The notes: generated by a model not told the origin, from the sequence alone. A DNA stretch of 43,255 bases from Alphaproteobacteria bacterium 65-37 (GCA_001897995.1 MKRV01000004.1:1-43255), one strand, 5' to 3'; counted from the stretch's first letter, positions 23,868-31,905 are shown. Numbers and translations are program-made.

Positions 23868-24554
23868 TCAGCCGCCGGCGATGATTCCTTGCAGAGCGCG
23901 CATGTCCTTCACGGCAACTTGACCGCGCGCCAGCCGCAGAATTCCCGCCTCACGCCAGACCGCGAGCTGCCGGCTCACGATCTCGCGCGACACGCCGAGG
24001 GTTCGGGCCAGCTCCGCCTGCGAGATTCGCAAGGTGTGCACTGAGCTTGCCGCATCCAGTCCTCCGTAGCGGCCGGCAAGACCCACGAGCTGCTTGGCGA
24101 GACGCGTCGGCACACCGAGAAAGGCCGAATCCTCGACGAGGTCGGTCGTGCGCCGCAGCCGTTCGCACAACAGGCCGATGATGCGCGCCGTCGCCTCAGG
24201 CCGCCGGGCCAGGAACGGCAGGAAGTCAGCGCGGCCGAGGAACAGCAGGACCGAAGGCTCGCGCGCCGTCGCCGTTGCCGTGCGGCCCTTGCCGTCGAGC
24301 AAGGCGATCTCGCCGAAGAACTCGCCGGGCCCGAACATGTTGAGAATCAGTTCCTTGCCCGACACGGACTCCACCGAGACGACGATTCGGCCCGACAGGA
24401 CCCCGTAGAGCCCGTCGCCGGGATCGTCCTTGCGGAAGACGATCCGGCCGGCAGACAGGCGCCGCACATGCGCATGCCGCAGCAATTCCAGCGTCTCGTC
24501 CGCCGTCAGCGAGCCGAGAAAGGGATGGAGAGCGAAGAGTTCCTGCGGAGTCAT
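23868..24554 (-). CDS. Crp/Fnr-family transcriptional regulator, 228 aa
   Basis: The cyclic-nucleotide-binding domain (about 8-125) holds a phosphate cassette reading FGEIALLDGKGRTATA, with the Glu and Arg needed to bind cAMP. A linker helix and a winged helix (about 150-222) follow, with the recognition stretch ISQAELARTLGVSREIVSRQ. No FNR-type Cys are present, so it is not an oxygen sensor of that kind. It lies directly upstream of the class III cyclase on the same strand (56-base gap), which suggests that cAMP made by that enzyme is its ligand. Upstream is a long palindromic repeat. Confidence 0.9.
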   Translation of the reverse strand: MTPQELFALHPFLGSLTADETLELLRHAHVRRLSAGRIVFRKDDPGDGLYGVLSGRIVVSVESVSGKELILNMFGPGEFFGEIALLDGKGRTATATAREPSVLLFLGRADFLPFLARRPEATARIIGLLCERLRRTTDLVEDSAFLGVPTRLAKQLVGLAGRYGGLDAASSVHTLRISQAELARTLGVSREIVSRQLAVWREAGILRLARGQVAVKDMRALQGIIAGG

Positions 24555-24624
24555 GGGAGGAAGAGGCTTGTAGCTTAGCGCTGAAAGCGACGGCGCACGT
24601 TACAAACCAAGGAGTCGTCCCGAA

Positions 24625-24714
24625 CAAAAACGTCGTCATCCCGAGGCGAAGCCGAGGGACCTTTAAAGCCACAGGAAAAGGTCCCTCGCTGCGCTCGGGA
24701 TGACAACGTTTTTG
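24625..24714. repeat. Long palindromic dispersed repeat (GTCATCCCGAG / CTCGGGATGAC)
   Basis: Two arms of about 40 bases form an imperfect inverted repeat. The left arm starts CAAAAACGTCGTCATCCCG and the right arm ends CGGGATGACAACGTTTTTG; inner arms are GAGGGACCTTT and AAGGTCCCTC. A third repeat family. It separates the Crp gene from the ECF sigma gene end and could act as a terminator hairpin. Confidence 0.8.
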
Positions 24715-24717
24715 CAG

Positions 24718-25614
24718 CTACAGCACCGCCAGGTCGAGTTCGGCCAGGCGCAGCTCGTCTGCAATGGCCTCGATTTCGACGATGCGGCCGTCGACGACCT
24801 TGGCGCGCAGCACGAGCAGCAGCTTGCCCTGGGGCGCCACGACCACGCCCGGCATGCCGTCGACCAGCGCCACCTGCGCGTTGCGCGCCCGCCCCTTGAA
24901 GGTCCGGGCCACTGCGTCGGCACCGCGGGTCTCCGCGGCCGAGCCGAGCTTCACGGCGGCTGCATCGGCGTGCACCACCACGTCCGGATCAAGGACCGCC
25001 AGCAGGCCCTCGAAATCGCCGCCGCGCGAGGCGGCGAGAAAGGCTTCGACGACGCTGCGCTGACGATCGAGGTCGGCCTCGGGCACGACCGGCTTGCCCT
25101 GCACGCGGCGCCGCGCCCGGCTGGCGAGCTGACGCGCGGCGACCGGCGTGCGGCCGACGACGCGCGCGACCTCATCGAAGGAAAGATCGAACATGTCGTG
25201 CAACACGAAGGCGACACGTTCGGCCGGCGCCAGGGTCTGCAGCACGACCAGCAGCGCGAGGCCGACCGAGTCGGCCAGCAGCGCTTCCTGTTCGGGATCG
25301 CTGTTCGCGGCGGCGGCCTGGATCGGCCGCGCTTTGCCACCCGTTGGGCCGCCCTCATCTTCGGGGACTTCCAACGGTTCCTCGCGCCGCGCCTTGCGGC
25401 TGCGCAGCATGTCGAGACAGACGCGTGCCACGACCGTGGTGAGCCAGCCGGTGAGATTGCCGACATCGTCGGCGCCGGCACGGCTCAGCCGCAGCCAGGC
25501 TTCCTGCACGGCATCCTCGGCCTCGCCGTACGAGCCCAGCATGCGGTAGGCGACGCGATAGAGATGCTGGCGATTGGCCTCGAAGCGGTCGCCGAGAATT
25601 TTCTGCTCGTCCAT
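24718..25614 (-). CDS. ECF sigma factor with C-terminal SnoaL-like domain (SigJ/ECF41-like), 298 aa
   Basis: Region 2 (about 8-75) includes YRMLGSYGEAEDAVQEAWLR. Region 4 (about 125-175) includes LAPAERVAFVLHDMFD and SFDEVARVVGRTPVAARQLA. A SnoaL-like domain (about 182-298) follows, starting VEAFLAASRGGDFEGLLAVL. In ECF41-type sigma factors the fused SnoaL domain replaces a separate anti-sigma factor. The WLPEP linker motif that I recall for ECF41 is not evident, so SigJ-like is the safer label. The ATG at 25614 has AAGGAAAA upstream. A likely self-recognised promoter (25650-25676) lies before it. It is divergent from an AhpD-like gene, as is usual for this family. Confidence 0.88.
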   Translation of the reverse strand: MDEQKILGDRFEANRQHLYRVAYRMLGSYGEAEDAVQEAWLRLSRAGADDVGNLTGWLTTVVARVCLDMLRSRKARREEPLEVPEDEGGPTGGKARPIQAAAANSDPEQEALLADSVGLALLVVLQTLAPAERVAFVLHDMFDLSFDEVARVVGRTPVAARQLASRARRRVQGKPVVPEADLDRQRSVVEAFLAASRGGDFEGLLAVLDPDVVVHADAAAVKLGSAAETRGADAVARTFKGRARNAQVALVDGMPGVVVAPQGKLLLVLRAKVVDGRIVEIEAIADELRLAELDLAVL

Positions 25615-25649
25615 GGTCACGTTTTCCTTAGCCGATCCGTCAAAGCTCT

Positions 25650-25676
25650 GACGAACGAAACCCGCCCGATGTGACC
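25650..25676 (-). promoter_or_regulatory. ECF41-type promoter upstream of the SnoaL sigma gene
   Basis: On the minus strand GGTCACA (25676-25670), a 16-base spacer and CGTC (25653-25650) resemble the TGTCACA / CGTC elements known for ECF41 sigma factors. The -10 lies 36 bases before the start codon. No equally good match is seen in the direction of the AhpD-like gene. Confidence 0.55.
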
Positions 25677-25740
25677 GTCGGGTCCTGACGCAACGATCGG
25701 GCGGGCGACAGAGACGTCGAGACGAATAAGGAGACTCATC

Positions 25741-26199
25741 ATGCAAGCACGAATGAAGCACCCCGCCATGGTCGTTCCGGGCGCCATGCAGGCGCTGCTG
25801 GCGCTGAGCGAAAGCTCGACCAAGGCAGGCCTGCCCAAGAAGCTCGTCGCCCTTGTCCATCTGCGGGTCAGCCAGATCAACGGCTGCAGCCTGTGCGTGG
25901 CCATGCACGCCGCCGACCTGAAGAAGGAGAACGAGACCGAGGAGCGGCTATGGACCGTGGCCGCCTGGCGCGAGGCGCCGTGGTTCACCGACGCGGAGCG
26001 GGCCGCCCTGGCGCTGGCCGAAGAAGTGACCCGCATCGCCGACCGGTCCGATGCCGTACCGGACGATGTCTGGGCCGATGCGACCAGGCATTACGACGAG
26101 CGGTCTCTGTCGGCGCTGCTGCTGGCAATTTCCACCATCAACGTGTGGAACCGCCTCAATGCGGCTACCCGGCAGGTGGCGGGCTCAATCAAGGCCTAA
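25741..26199 (+). CDS. Carboxymuconolactone decarboxylase / AhpD-like protein, 152 aa
   Basis: A helical CMD-family protein with the redox motif NGCSLCVAMH near residue 48 (C-x2-C plus His), the AhpD signature for thiol peroxidase partners. It is therefore more likely a redox protein than a lactone decarboxylase. AAGGAG precedes the ATG. Divergent pairing with an ECF41/SigJ-type sigma factor is a recurrent arrangement, in which the sigma factor activates the CMD gene. A GC-rich stem (26214-26244) follows. Confidence 0.9.
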   Translation: MQARMKHPAMVVPGAMQALLALSESSTKAGLPKKLVALVHLRVSQINGCSLCVAMHAADLKKENETEERLWTVAAWREAPWFTDAERAALALAEEVTRIADRSDAVPDDVWADATRHYDERSLSALLLAISTINVWNRLNAATRQVAGSIKA

Positions 26200-26213
26200 G
26201 CCGTATTTCACTT

Positions 26214-26244
26214 CCCCGGCGCGGCTTTTCGAGGCGCGCCGGGG
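26214..26244. terminator. Strong stem-loop after the AhpD-like gene, no clear U tract
   Basis: CCCCGGCGCG and CGCGCCGGGG form a perfect 10-bp stem around an 11-base loop. It starts 15 bases after the stop codon. The next bases are TCGATCTG, so it is a terminator or mRNA-stabilising hairpin only by position. Confidence 0.5.
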
Positions 26245-26345
26245 TCGATCTGTCCCCTTTGCCAGCTTCACCGGCACCCGCCTGGCGAGAGCTTCACCCC
26301 GTCTGATCTCGAAGCGCTTGCTTGGCACGCATCCTGCTGTCTTAA

Positions 26346-26359
26346 CTTGTATAGACAAG
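26346..26359. promoter_or_regulatory. HutC-class GntR operator upstream of the dioxygenase-ABC operon
   Basis: CTTGTATAGACAAG contains GT-N-TA-N-AC flanked by CTT and AAG, which matches the known HutC-subfamily operator form exactly. It sits 15 bases before the start of the first operon gene. The operon ends in a GntR/UTRA gene of the HutC type, so repression by that protein is likely. Confidence 0.7.
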
Positions 26360-26373
26360 CAAGGAGGGGGGAT

Positions 26374-27183
26374 ATGGACAAGGGGCAGGCATTTTCGGAG
26401 CTGACGGGGGCAGCAACTGCCTACCAGGCGGACGGCGCCATCGTGCTGCGCGGCGTCTTCAAGGATTGGGTCGAGCCGCTTCGTGCCGGAATCGAGGCCC
26501 TGATGGCCGATCCCAGCCCGCTCGAGCGGACCGTCCAGCCGCAGGACGGCTCGGCGCCGTTCTTCCAGGATCTCTGCAACTGGCAGCGCATCCCCGAGTT
26601 CGAGGCCTTCGTCCTGAAATCGCCGGCCGGCCGGATCGCGGCCGAGCTGATGGGCTCGCACACCGCCCGCTTCTTCCACGACCATGTGCTGGTGAAGCAG
26701 CCGGGCGGCAGCACCGTGACGCCCTGGCATCAGGACCAGCCCTACTACTGCGTCGAGGGCCGGCAGAGCGTCAGCTTCTGGATCCCGCTCGATCCCGTGT
26801 CGCGCGACGTGGTGATGGAGTGCGTGCGCGGCTCGCATCGCTGGGGCAAGGGCTTCCGGCCGATGCGCTTCGACGGCACGCGCCTCTATGCCAACGACGA
26901 TTTCGAGGTGATGCCCGACATCGAGGCCAAGCGCAGCGAACTCGACATCGTGGGCTGGGAAATGGAACCGGGCGACGCCATCGCCTTCAGCTTCCGCACG
27001 GTGCACGGCGCACCGGCCAACCAGTCGCCGCGCATGCGCCGCGTCTTCTCGGCACGCTGGGTCGGCGACGATGCAGTCTATGCGCAGCGCGCCGGCAAGG
27101 GCTCGCCGCCTTTCACCGGCCTCACGATGAAGGACGGCGATCCCTTCGATGCGCCGATCTTTCCGGTCGTCTATCGTTCATAA
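26374..27183 (+). CDS. Phytanoyl-CoA dioxygenase (PhyH)-family Fe(II)/2-oxoglutarate oxygenase, 269 aa
   Basis: A double-stranded beta-helix oxygenase. The iron triad shows as HxD in TPWHQDQPYY (near 118) and a distal His in FRTVHGAPAN (near 211). The Arg expected to bind 2-oxoglutarate lies a few residues later. The family hydroxylates varied small molecules, including aminophosphonates and ectoine-type compounds; the substrate here is unknown. The ATG at 26374 has AAGGAGG upstream. It is the first gene of an operon with an ABC importer, so it probably acts on the imported compound (inference). Confidence 0.88.
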   Translation: MDKGQAFSELTGAATAYQADGAIVLRGVFKDWVEPLRAGIEALMADPSPLERTVQPQDGSAPFFQDLCNWQRIPEFEAFVLKSPAGRIAAELMGSHTARFFHDHVLVKQPGGSTVTPWHQDQPYYCVEGRQSVSFWIPLDPVSRDVVMECVRGSHRWGKGFRPMRFDGTRLYANDDFEVMPDIEAKRSELDIVGWEMEPGDAIAFSFRTVHGAPANQSPRMRRVFSARWVGDDAVYAQRAGKGSPPFTGLTMKDGDPFDAPIFPVVYRS

Positions 27184-27220
27184 GCGTTCAGCCTCATCGA
27201 CAAATAAAGGGAGCCTTCAC

Positions 27221-28195
27221 ATGTCGAAATCCATCAAGAGCTTCGTCGCCGCGCTCGCGGTGCTGGCCGGCAGCACCGCGCTCGTCCCGGCTCAAGCCCA
27301 GGCACAGGACACCAAGGTCAACATCGCCATCTCCGGCTGGACCGGCTTCGCGCCGCTGACGCTGGCCAAGGAGGCCGGCATCTTCAAGAAGAACGGCCTC
27401 GACGTTTCCATCAAGAAGATCCCGCAGAAGGACCGCCACCTCGCCATCGCCTCGGGCGACGTGCAGTGCGCCGCCACCACCGTCGAGACCTGGATCGTGT
27501 GGAACACCAACGGGATCGCCACCACCCAGCTCTTCAAGATGGACCAGGGCATGGGCTCGGACGGCATCGTGGCGCGCAACACCATCAACAAGGTCGCTGA
27601 CCTCAAGGGCAAGACGGTCGCGGCCTCCGCGCCCGGCACCAACCCGCACTTCACCTTGGCCTGGATCCTGAAGAAGAACGGCCTCACCTTGAAGGACGTG
27701 AACCTCGTCACCCTCGAGCCCGCGCCGGCGGCCAACGCCTTCGTGGCCGGCACCGGCAACCTCGATGCCGCGGTGACCTACGAGCCCTACCTCAGCCTGG
27801 TCCGCGACAAGCCGGAATCGGGCAAGCTGATCGCCGATTCGCTGCAGTACCCGATGGTGTTCGACACGTTCGGCTGCACGCCGAAGTTCATCAAGGAGAA
27901 CCCGAAGGCGGCCAAGGCGCTGACCGAGAGCTACTTCCAGGCCCTCGAGATGATCTCCAAGGAGCCGCAGAAGGCCTTCACCATCATGGGCGCCGACGTC
28001 AAGCAGACGGCCGAGCAGTTCGAGAAGTCGCAGTCGAAGATCAAGTGGGCCGATCGCGAAGCCAACAAGAAGTTCTTCAACGGCGAGATCCAGGCCTTCA
28101 ACAAGGAAGCCGCCGAGCTGCTGCTCGAGATCGGTGTCATCAAGACCAAGCCGACCAATCTCGACACGCTGTTCGACACGACGTTTTTGAACTAA
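27221..28195 (+). CDS. ABC transporter periplasmic binding protein, nitrate/sulfonate/taurine (NMT1/SsuA) class, 324 aa
   Basis: A signal peptide (about 1-30, ending in AQAQA) precedes a type II binding-protein fold. Family cues are SGWTGFAPLTLAKEAG near 40, FKKNGLDVSIKK near 57 and the ASGDVQCA segment near 80. It captures the solute for the importer encoded downstream. Ligands in this class include sulfonates, nitrate, taurine and pyrimidine precursors, and the sequence does not decide among them. It follows the dioxygenase gene by 37 bases; a 160-base gap with repeats separates it from the permease. Confidence 0.9.
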   Translation: MSKSIKSFVAALAVLAGSTALVPAQAQAQDTKVNIAISGWTGFAPLTLAKEAGIFKKNGLDVSIKKIPQKDRHLAIASGDVQCAATTVETWIVWNTNGIATTQLFKMDQGMGSDGIVARNTINKVADLKGKTVAASAPGTNPHFTLAWILKKNGLTLKDVNLVTLEPAPAANAFVAGTGNLDAAVTYEPYLSLVRDKPESGKLIADSLQYPMVFDTFGCTPKFIKENPKAAKALTESYFQALEMISKEPQKAFTIMGADVKQTAEQFEKSQSKIKWADREANKKFFNGEIQAFNKEAAELLLEIGVIKTKPTNLDTLFDTTFLN

Positions 28196-28200
28196 GGCCC

Positions 28201-28352
28201 CACCTCCCCCGAGCGGAGTCCGCTCGGGGGAGGTGCCCGCGTCTTCGCGGGCGGAGGGGGTGTTTCGTCGCGAAGGAAGAGTCCGGCTTTTCGTTGAAGC
28301 ACCCCCTCCGTCGGCGATTACGCCGACACCTCCCCCGTAAAGACGGGGGAGG
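28201..28352. repeat. Composite palindromic repeat inside the ABC operon, carries the permease ribosome-binding site
   Basis: A perfect 35-base palindrome (28201-28235; arm CACCTCCCCCGAGCGGA, one central base) is followed by a CCCGCG hairpin and GGAGGGGGTG. A mirrored CACCCCCTCC, a GTCGGCG hairpin and CACCTCCCCC / GGGGGAGG then follow. The right end, GGGGGAGGAGA, directly precedes the permease ATG. It is related to the CTCTCCCCC family. Confidence 0.85.
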
Positions 28353-28355
28353 AGA

Positions 28356-29150
28356 ATGAGAGAAGATCGTCTTATGAAACTGCTCGTTCCCGTCAGCCGG
28401 GAGAAGCGAACGCTCCTCGGCGTGGCCTTCTTCGTCGTCTTCGTCGCCTTGTGGGGGCTGATCACCTGGAGCGGTGCGGTGCCCAAGCACTTCCTCGCCT
28501 CGCCCTGGCAGACCGTGCAGTCGGCCTGGGATCTCTTCGCGACCCAGGGTTTCACCCACGATGTCGGCATGACGATCTGGCGGGTGGTCGGCGGCTTCCT
28601 GCTGGCGGCCGTCATCGCCGTGCCGCTGGGCATCGCCATGGGCACCTACAAGCCGATCGAGGCCTTCTTCGAGCCCTTCGTCTCCTTCGCCCGCTATCTG
28701 CCGGCGTCGGCCTTCATTCCGCTGCTGATCCTGTGGGTCGGCATCGGCGAGGCGCAGAAGCTCACCGTCATCTTCATCGGCTGCTTCTTCCAGCTCACCT
28801 TGATGATCACCATGATCGTGAGCGCGACGCGCCGCGACCTGATCGAAGCGGCCTACACGCTGGGCTGCCAGGACACCGCCGCCATCCGCCGCGTCGTGCT
28901 GCCGGGCGCCGCGCCCGAGATCGCCGAGGCACTGCGCCAGGTGCTGGGGCTGGGCTGGACCTACATCATCGTCGCCGAGCTGATCGGCGCCTCCTCGGGC
29001 ATCGGCCACATGATCACCGACAGCCAGGCCCTGATGGCGACTGACAACATCATTGCCGGCATCGTCATCATCGGCCTGGTCGGGCTGATCTCCGACCTCG
29101 CCTTCAAGAAGGTCAACCAGCGCCTCTTCGCCTGGAGTCTGCAGCGATGA
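28356..29150 (+). CDS. ABC transporter permease (SsuC/TauC class), 264 aa
   Basis: A BPD_transp_1 permease with about six membrane segments between residues 22 and 250. The cytoplasmic EAA loop, EAAYTLGCQDTAAIRRVVLP (near 165-185), contacts the ATPase. It works with the binding protein upstream and the ATPase downstream. The start at 28356 is favoured by GGGGGAGGAGA, which belongs to the repeat element; an ATG at 28374 is the alternative. It overlaps the ATPase gene by 4 bases (ATGA). Confidence 0.9.
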   Translation: MREDRLMKLLVPVSREKRTLLGVAFFVVFVALWGLITWSGAVPKHFLASPWQTVQSAWDLFATQGFTHDVGMTIWRVVGGFLLAAVIAVPLGIAMGTYKPIEAFFEPFVSFARYLPASAFIPLLILWVGIGEAQKLTVIFIGCFFQLTLMITMIVSATRRDLIEAAYTLGCQDTAAIRRVVLPGAAPEIAEALRQVLGLGWTYIIVAELIGASSGIGHMITDSQALMATDNIIAGIVIIGLVGLISDLAFKKVNQRLFAWSLQR

Positions 29151-29929
29151 GCCGCCTGTCCATCCGCAACGTCGGCAAGATCTTCCCCAGCGGCCGCCGC
29201 GGCGTGCCGCCGACCGAGGCGCTGAAGCCGGTCTCCCTGGAGATCGGCGACAACGACTTCATCACCGTGCTGGGGCCGTCGGGCTGCGGCAAGTCCACCC
29301 TGCTGCGCCTGGTGGCCGGCCTCGAGACACCGACCTCGGGCGATATCCTGCTCGACGGCGCGCCGATCTCCGGGCCGGGCGCCGACCGCGGCGTGGTGTT
29401 CCAGAGCTACACGCTCTTTCCCTGGCTGACGGTGCGCGAGAACATCTGCTTCGGCTTGCGCGAAAAGAACATGTCGGCCGCCCAGCAGCGCGAGATCAGC
29501 GAGCGCTTCATCGCCCAGGTCGGCCTGCGCGGCTTCGAGAACCACTATCCCAAGCAGCTCTCCGGCGGCATGCAGCAGCGCGTGGCGATCGCCCGGGCGC
29601 TGGCCAACGACCCGAAGATCCTGTTGCTCGACGAACCGTTCGGAGCGCTCGACAACCAGACGCGCGTGCTGATGCAGGAACTGCTGCTCGGCATCTGGGA
29701 GCAGGCGCAGAAGACCGTGATGTTCATCACCCACGACATCGACGAGGCGATCTTCATGGCGAGCCGGGTCGTGGTGATGAGCGCCCGCCCCGGCCGCATC
29801 AAGGCCGAGCTGCCGGTCGATTTCCCGCACCCGCGCTCCTACACGGTCAAGACCTCGCCCGAGTTCATGGCGCTGAAGGCACGGCTCACCGAGGAGATCC
29901 GGGCCGAGGCCATGGCGGCCGATCACTAG
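29147..29929 (+). CDS. ABC transporter ATP-binding protein (SsuB/TauB class), 260 aa
   Basis: All nucleotide-binding motifs are present: Walker A GPSGCGKST (near 43), a Q-loop (VVFQSYTLFPWL near 84), the signature LSGGMQQRVAIARAL (near 141), Walker B ILLLDEPFGALD (near 162) and an H-loop (ITHD near 195). It powers the importer whose permease gene overlaps its start. The C-terminus is short, so no regulatory domain is present. The regulator gene begins 28 bases downstream. Confidence 0.94.
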   Translation: MSRLSIRNVGKIFPSGRRGVPPTEALKPVSLEIGDNDFITVLGPSGCGKSTLLRLVAGLETPTSGDILLDGAPISGPGADRGVVFQSYTLFPWLTVRENICFGLREKNMSAAQQREISERFIAQVGLRGFENHYPKQLSGGMQQRVAIARALANDPKILLLDEPFGALDNQTRVLMQELLLGIWEQAQKTVMFITHDIDEAIFMASRVVVMSARPGRIKAELPVDFPHPRSYTVKTSPEFMALKARLTEEIRAEAMAADH

Positions 29930-29957
29930 ACACCGACAGGAAGGGTAGACGAGGCGC

Positions 29958-30683
29958 ATGGAACCGACGGCGCGCTACCAGCAGGTCGAGGACTATATCG
30001 TCCGGCGCATCCAGGACGGGTCGTGGCCGCCCGGCCATCGCCTGCCCTCGGAGCACGAGCTGGTGCAGCAGTTCGGCATGTCGCGCATGACCGTCAACCG
30101 GGCGCTGCGCGACCTCATGCAGAAGGGCCGCATCGTGCGGCTCGCCGGCGTCGGCAGCTTCGTGGCGCAGGACAAGCCGCAATCGACCCTACTGCAGATC
30201 GCCAGCATCGGCCGCGAGGTGCGCCAGCGCGGCCACGACTATCGCTGCGCGCCGCTCGGCGCCGACCGCGTCGCCGCGCCGCCCGACATCGCCGCCTGGC
30301 TCGGCCTGCAGGCCGGCGCCTCGGTCTTCCATTCGGTGTGCCTTCACCTGGAGAACGAGGTGCCCGTCCAGTTCGAGGACCGCTACGTCAATCCGGCGGT
30401 GGTGCCGCAGTTCCTCGAGCAGGATTTCAACGCCCTGCCGCCCGGCGACTATCTGGTGCAGAACGTGCCGTTCGACGAGATCGAGCATGTCGTCGACGCC
30501 GTGCTGCCGACCAAGGACCAGGCCGGCCATCTGCAGATCGGCGCCACCGAGCCCTGCCTGCTGCTGACCCGCCGCACCTGGACGCGCGCCACGCCGGTGA
30601 CCATGGTGCGCTGCCTGCACCCCTCCTCGCGCTACCGGCTCGGCAGCCGCTTCGATGCGGTGGGGAACCAGCGGTTCGGGTGA
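29958..30683 (+). CDS. GntR-family regulator, HutC subfamily (UTRA domain), 241 aa
   Basis: The N-terminal winged helix (about 5-72) reads RLPSEHELVQQFGMSRMTVN in its recognition region, typical of GntR. The C-terminal part (about 90-235) is a UTRA ligand-binding domain, with HSVCLHLENEVPVQFEDRYV and PFDEIEHVVDAVLP. HutC-type repressors bind GT-N-TA-N-AC palindromes and respond to a metabolite of the pathway. A perfect site lies before the first operon gene (26346-26359). The gene is last in the operon, so it probably represses its own unit. Confidence 0.92.
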   Translation: MEPTARYQQVEDYIVRRIQDGSWPPGHRLPSEHELVQQFGMSRMTVNRALRDLMQKGRIVRLAGVGSFVAQDKPQSTLLQIASIGREVRQRGHDYRCAPLGADRVAAPPDIAAWLGLQAGASVFHSVCLHLENEVPVQFEDRYVNPAVVPQFLEQDFNALPPGDYLVQNVPFDEIEHVVDAVLPTKDQAGHLQIGATEPCLLLTRRTWTRATPVTMVRCLHPSSRYRLGSRFDAVGNQRFG

Positions 30684-30946
30684 GCCCTTGGTTCCCCCCC
30701 AGGACGCAGCCCTCTCAAGGCCGGAACATGGGCCGTCTCGAGGTACTGCTCTGACAGTCCGCCGGAAGCGAGCGGCGCGTCTTCATCGTCGTGGGTGTCC
30801 CACTCGCCGAGCATATGTCGCCGCAAACGCTGCCGCAGGTCCTCCAACGGCGATCTGGCGGCAAGCTCGACTGATCGGTTGACGCAGACGAATTTGTGCA
30901 CTTGGATACGCTTGTAACGAGCACTCCTTGCAAAGGCAGGTGTGTC

Positions 30947-31879
30947 GTGAGCGATCCTCTCAAGAAAGTCGTCGATTTTATCCGCAACCCGGACTTTTTC
31001 GGCGGCAAGCTCGCAGGCGCCGGCAAGGACTTCATCTTCACCCCCGGTGAAGGTGCGCTCAAGCTTCCCTCATCGGTGATATCTGCGGTTTCCTACTGGT
31101 CGGGCCTGCAGATCAGCTTCAACTATGTCGTCAATGTCGGAGATGTCCTGTCGGTCTTCCCGATCGGCGGCCCCATTCATTGGATCGACCCCAGCGGCCT
31201 CAAGGGCCAGAAGCTTCCCGGTTCATACTTCGACTATCTCAACGGCAATCATCCCGGCAAGGTGAAGCGTCCCGAGTTCGACAAGCCCGGCAAGGGAATT
31301 CCGGACATCATGACGACGCGGGCCAACAAGAAGCAATTCTACGAGATCAAGCCGGACAACGCCGGCGGTCAGCGCGACGGCAAGGACAAGCTCGATCGTA
31401 TCAACACGACCCTGGATCGCTTCTTTGCCAAAGGCTTCTATCAGCCGGGACAACAACAGGACATCTTGCCGCTCAGCCTCAAGTGCGTCGACGTTTCCTG
31501 CGGTGCCGGAAACTGCGAGGTCTTCGTCGAACAACGCCTTCAGCCAGTCGGACTAATTCTCTACAAATTTCGCTTGAGGTTCGAGATCGACCCGGGCCCC
31601 TTCATCTCCAAAGCCGTTATCGCGCTCGCCATCGTCGCATTGATCGAAGGAGGCGCCGCCCTCATGTCGCGCGCCGCGGGCGCAGCCGTCGAGCGAGGGG
31701 TCGTCGACGCCGTGGAAGAAGTCGGCGTCAAAAAAATTCGCGTGGAGCTGCTGAAGCGCATCGCCGAGCACGCCGGCAAGGAGGTCGTCGGGGAGCAGAT
31801 CGGCGAACTCGGCACGGAATCGATTGTCGAGGAAGTCGCCAAAAAGGCGGTGCAGGTGCTGACGATACCGTCACCATAG
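30947..31879 (+). CDS. Protein with a PD-(D/E)XK nuclease-like motif and a C-terminal membrane segment, 310 aa
   Basis: I do not recognise a named family. After a region rich in hydrophobic strands (about 30-85), the stretch from 80 to 150 resembles the junction and nuclease core of toxin-type proteins. DPSG is followed by GIPDIMTTR and QFYEIKPDN, giving D120, E133 and K135 in the PD-(D/E)XK order. A Cys cluster (C180, C185, C190) follows. A hydrophobic segment lies near 230-250, then a helical tail. The GTG at 30947 has GGCAGG upstream. The next gene, 26 bases downstream, encodes a peptidoglycan-binding protein, suggesting an envelope-linked effector pair (inference). Confidence 0.55.
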   Translation: MSDPLKKVVDFIRNPDFFGGKLAGAGKDFIFTPGEGALKLPSSVISAVSYWSGLQISFNYVVNVGDVLSVFPIGGPIHWIDPSGLKGQKLPGSYFDYLNGNHPGKVKRPEFDKPGKGIPDIMTTRANKKQFYEIKPDNAGGQRDGKDKLDRINTTLDRFFAKGFYQPGQQQDILPLSLKCVDVSCGAGNCEVFVEQRLQPVGLILYKFRLRFEIDPGPFISKAVIALAIVALIEGGAALMSRAAGAAVERGVVDAVEEVGVKKIRVELLKRIAEHAGKEVVGEQIGELGTESIVEEVAKKAVQVLTIPSP

Positions 31880-31905
31880 TCACGGTTCAGACAAGGGGGC
31901 TCGTC

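Noticed and set aside
24598..24603. GTAACG upstream of the Crp gene (minus strand), and another at 30914-30919
   Set aside because: No CGAA follows at 16 bases, so neither is taken as a SigF promoter.
30632..30901. A leftward frame of 89 codons overlapping the end of the GntR gene
   Set aside because: GTG start without a ribosome-binding site at usable distance, no recognisable domain, and 52 bases of antisense overlap with a well-supported gene.
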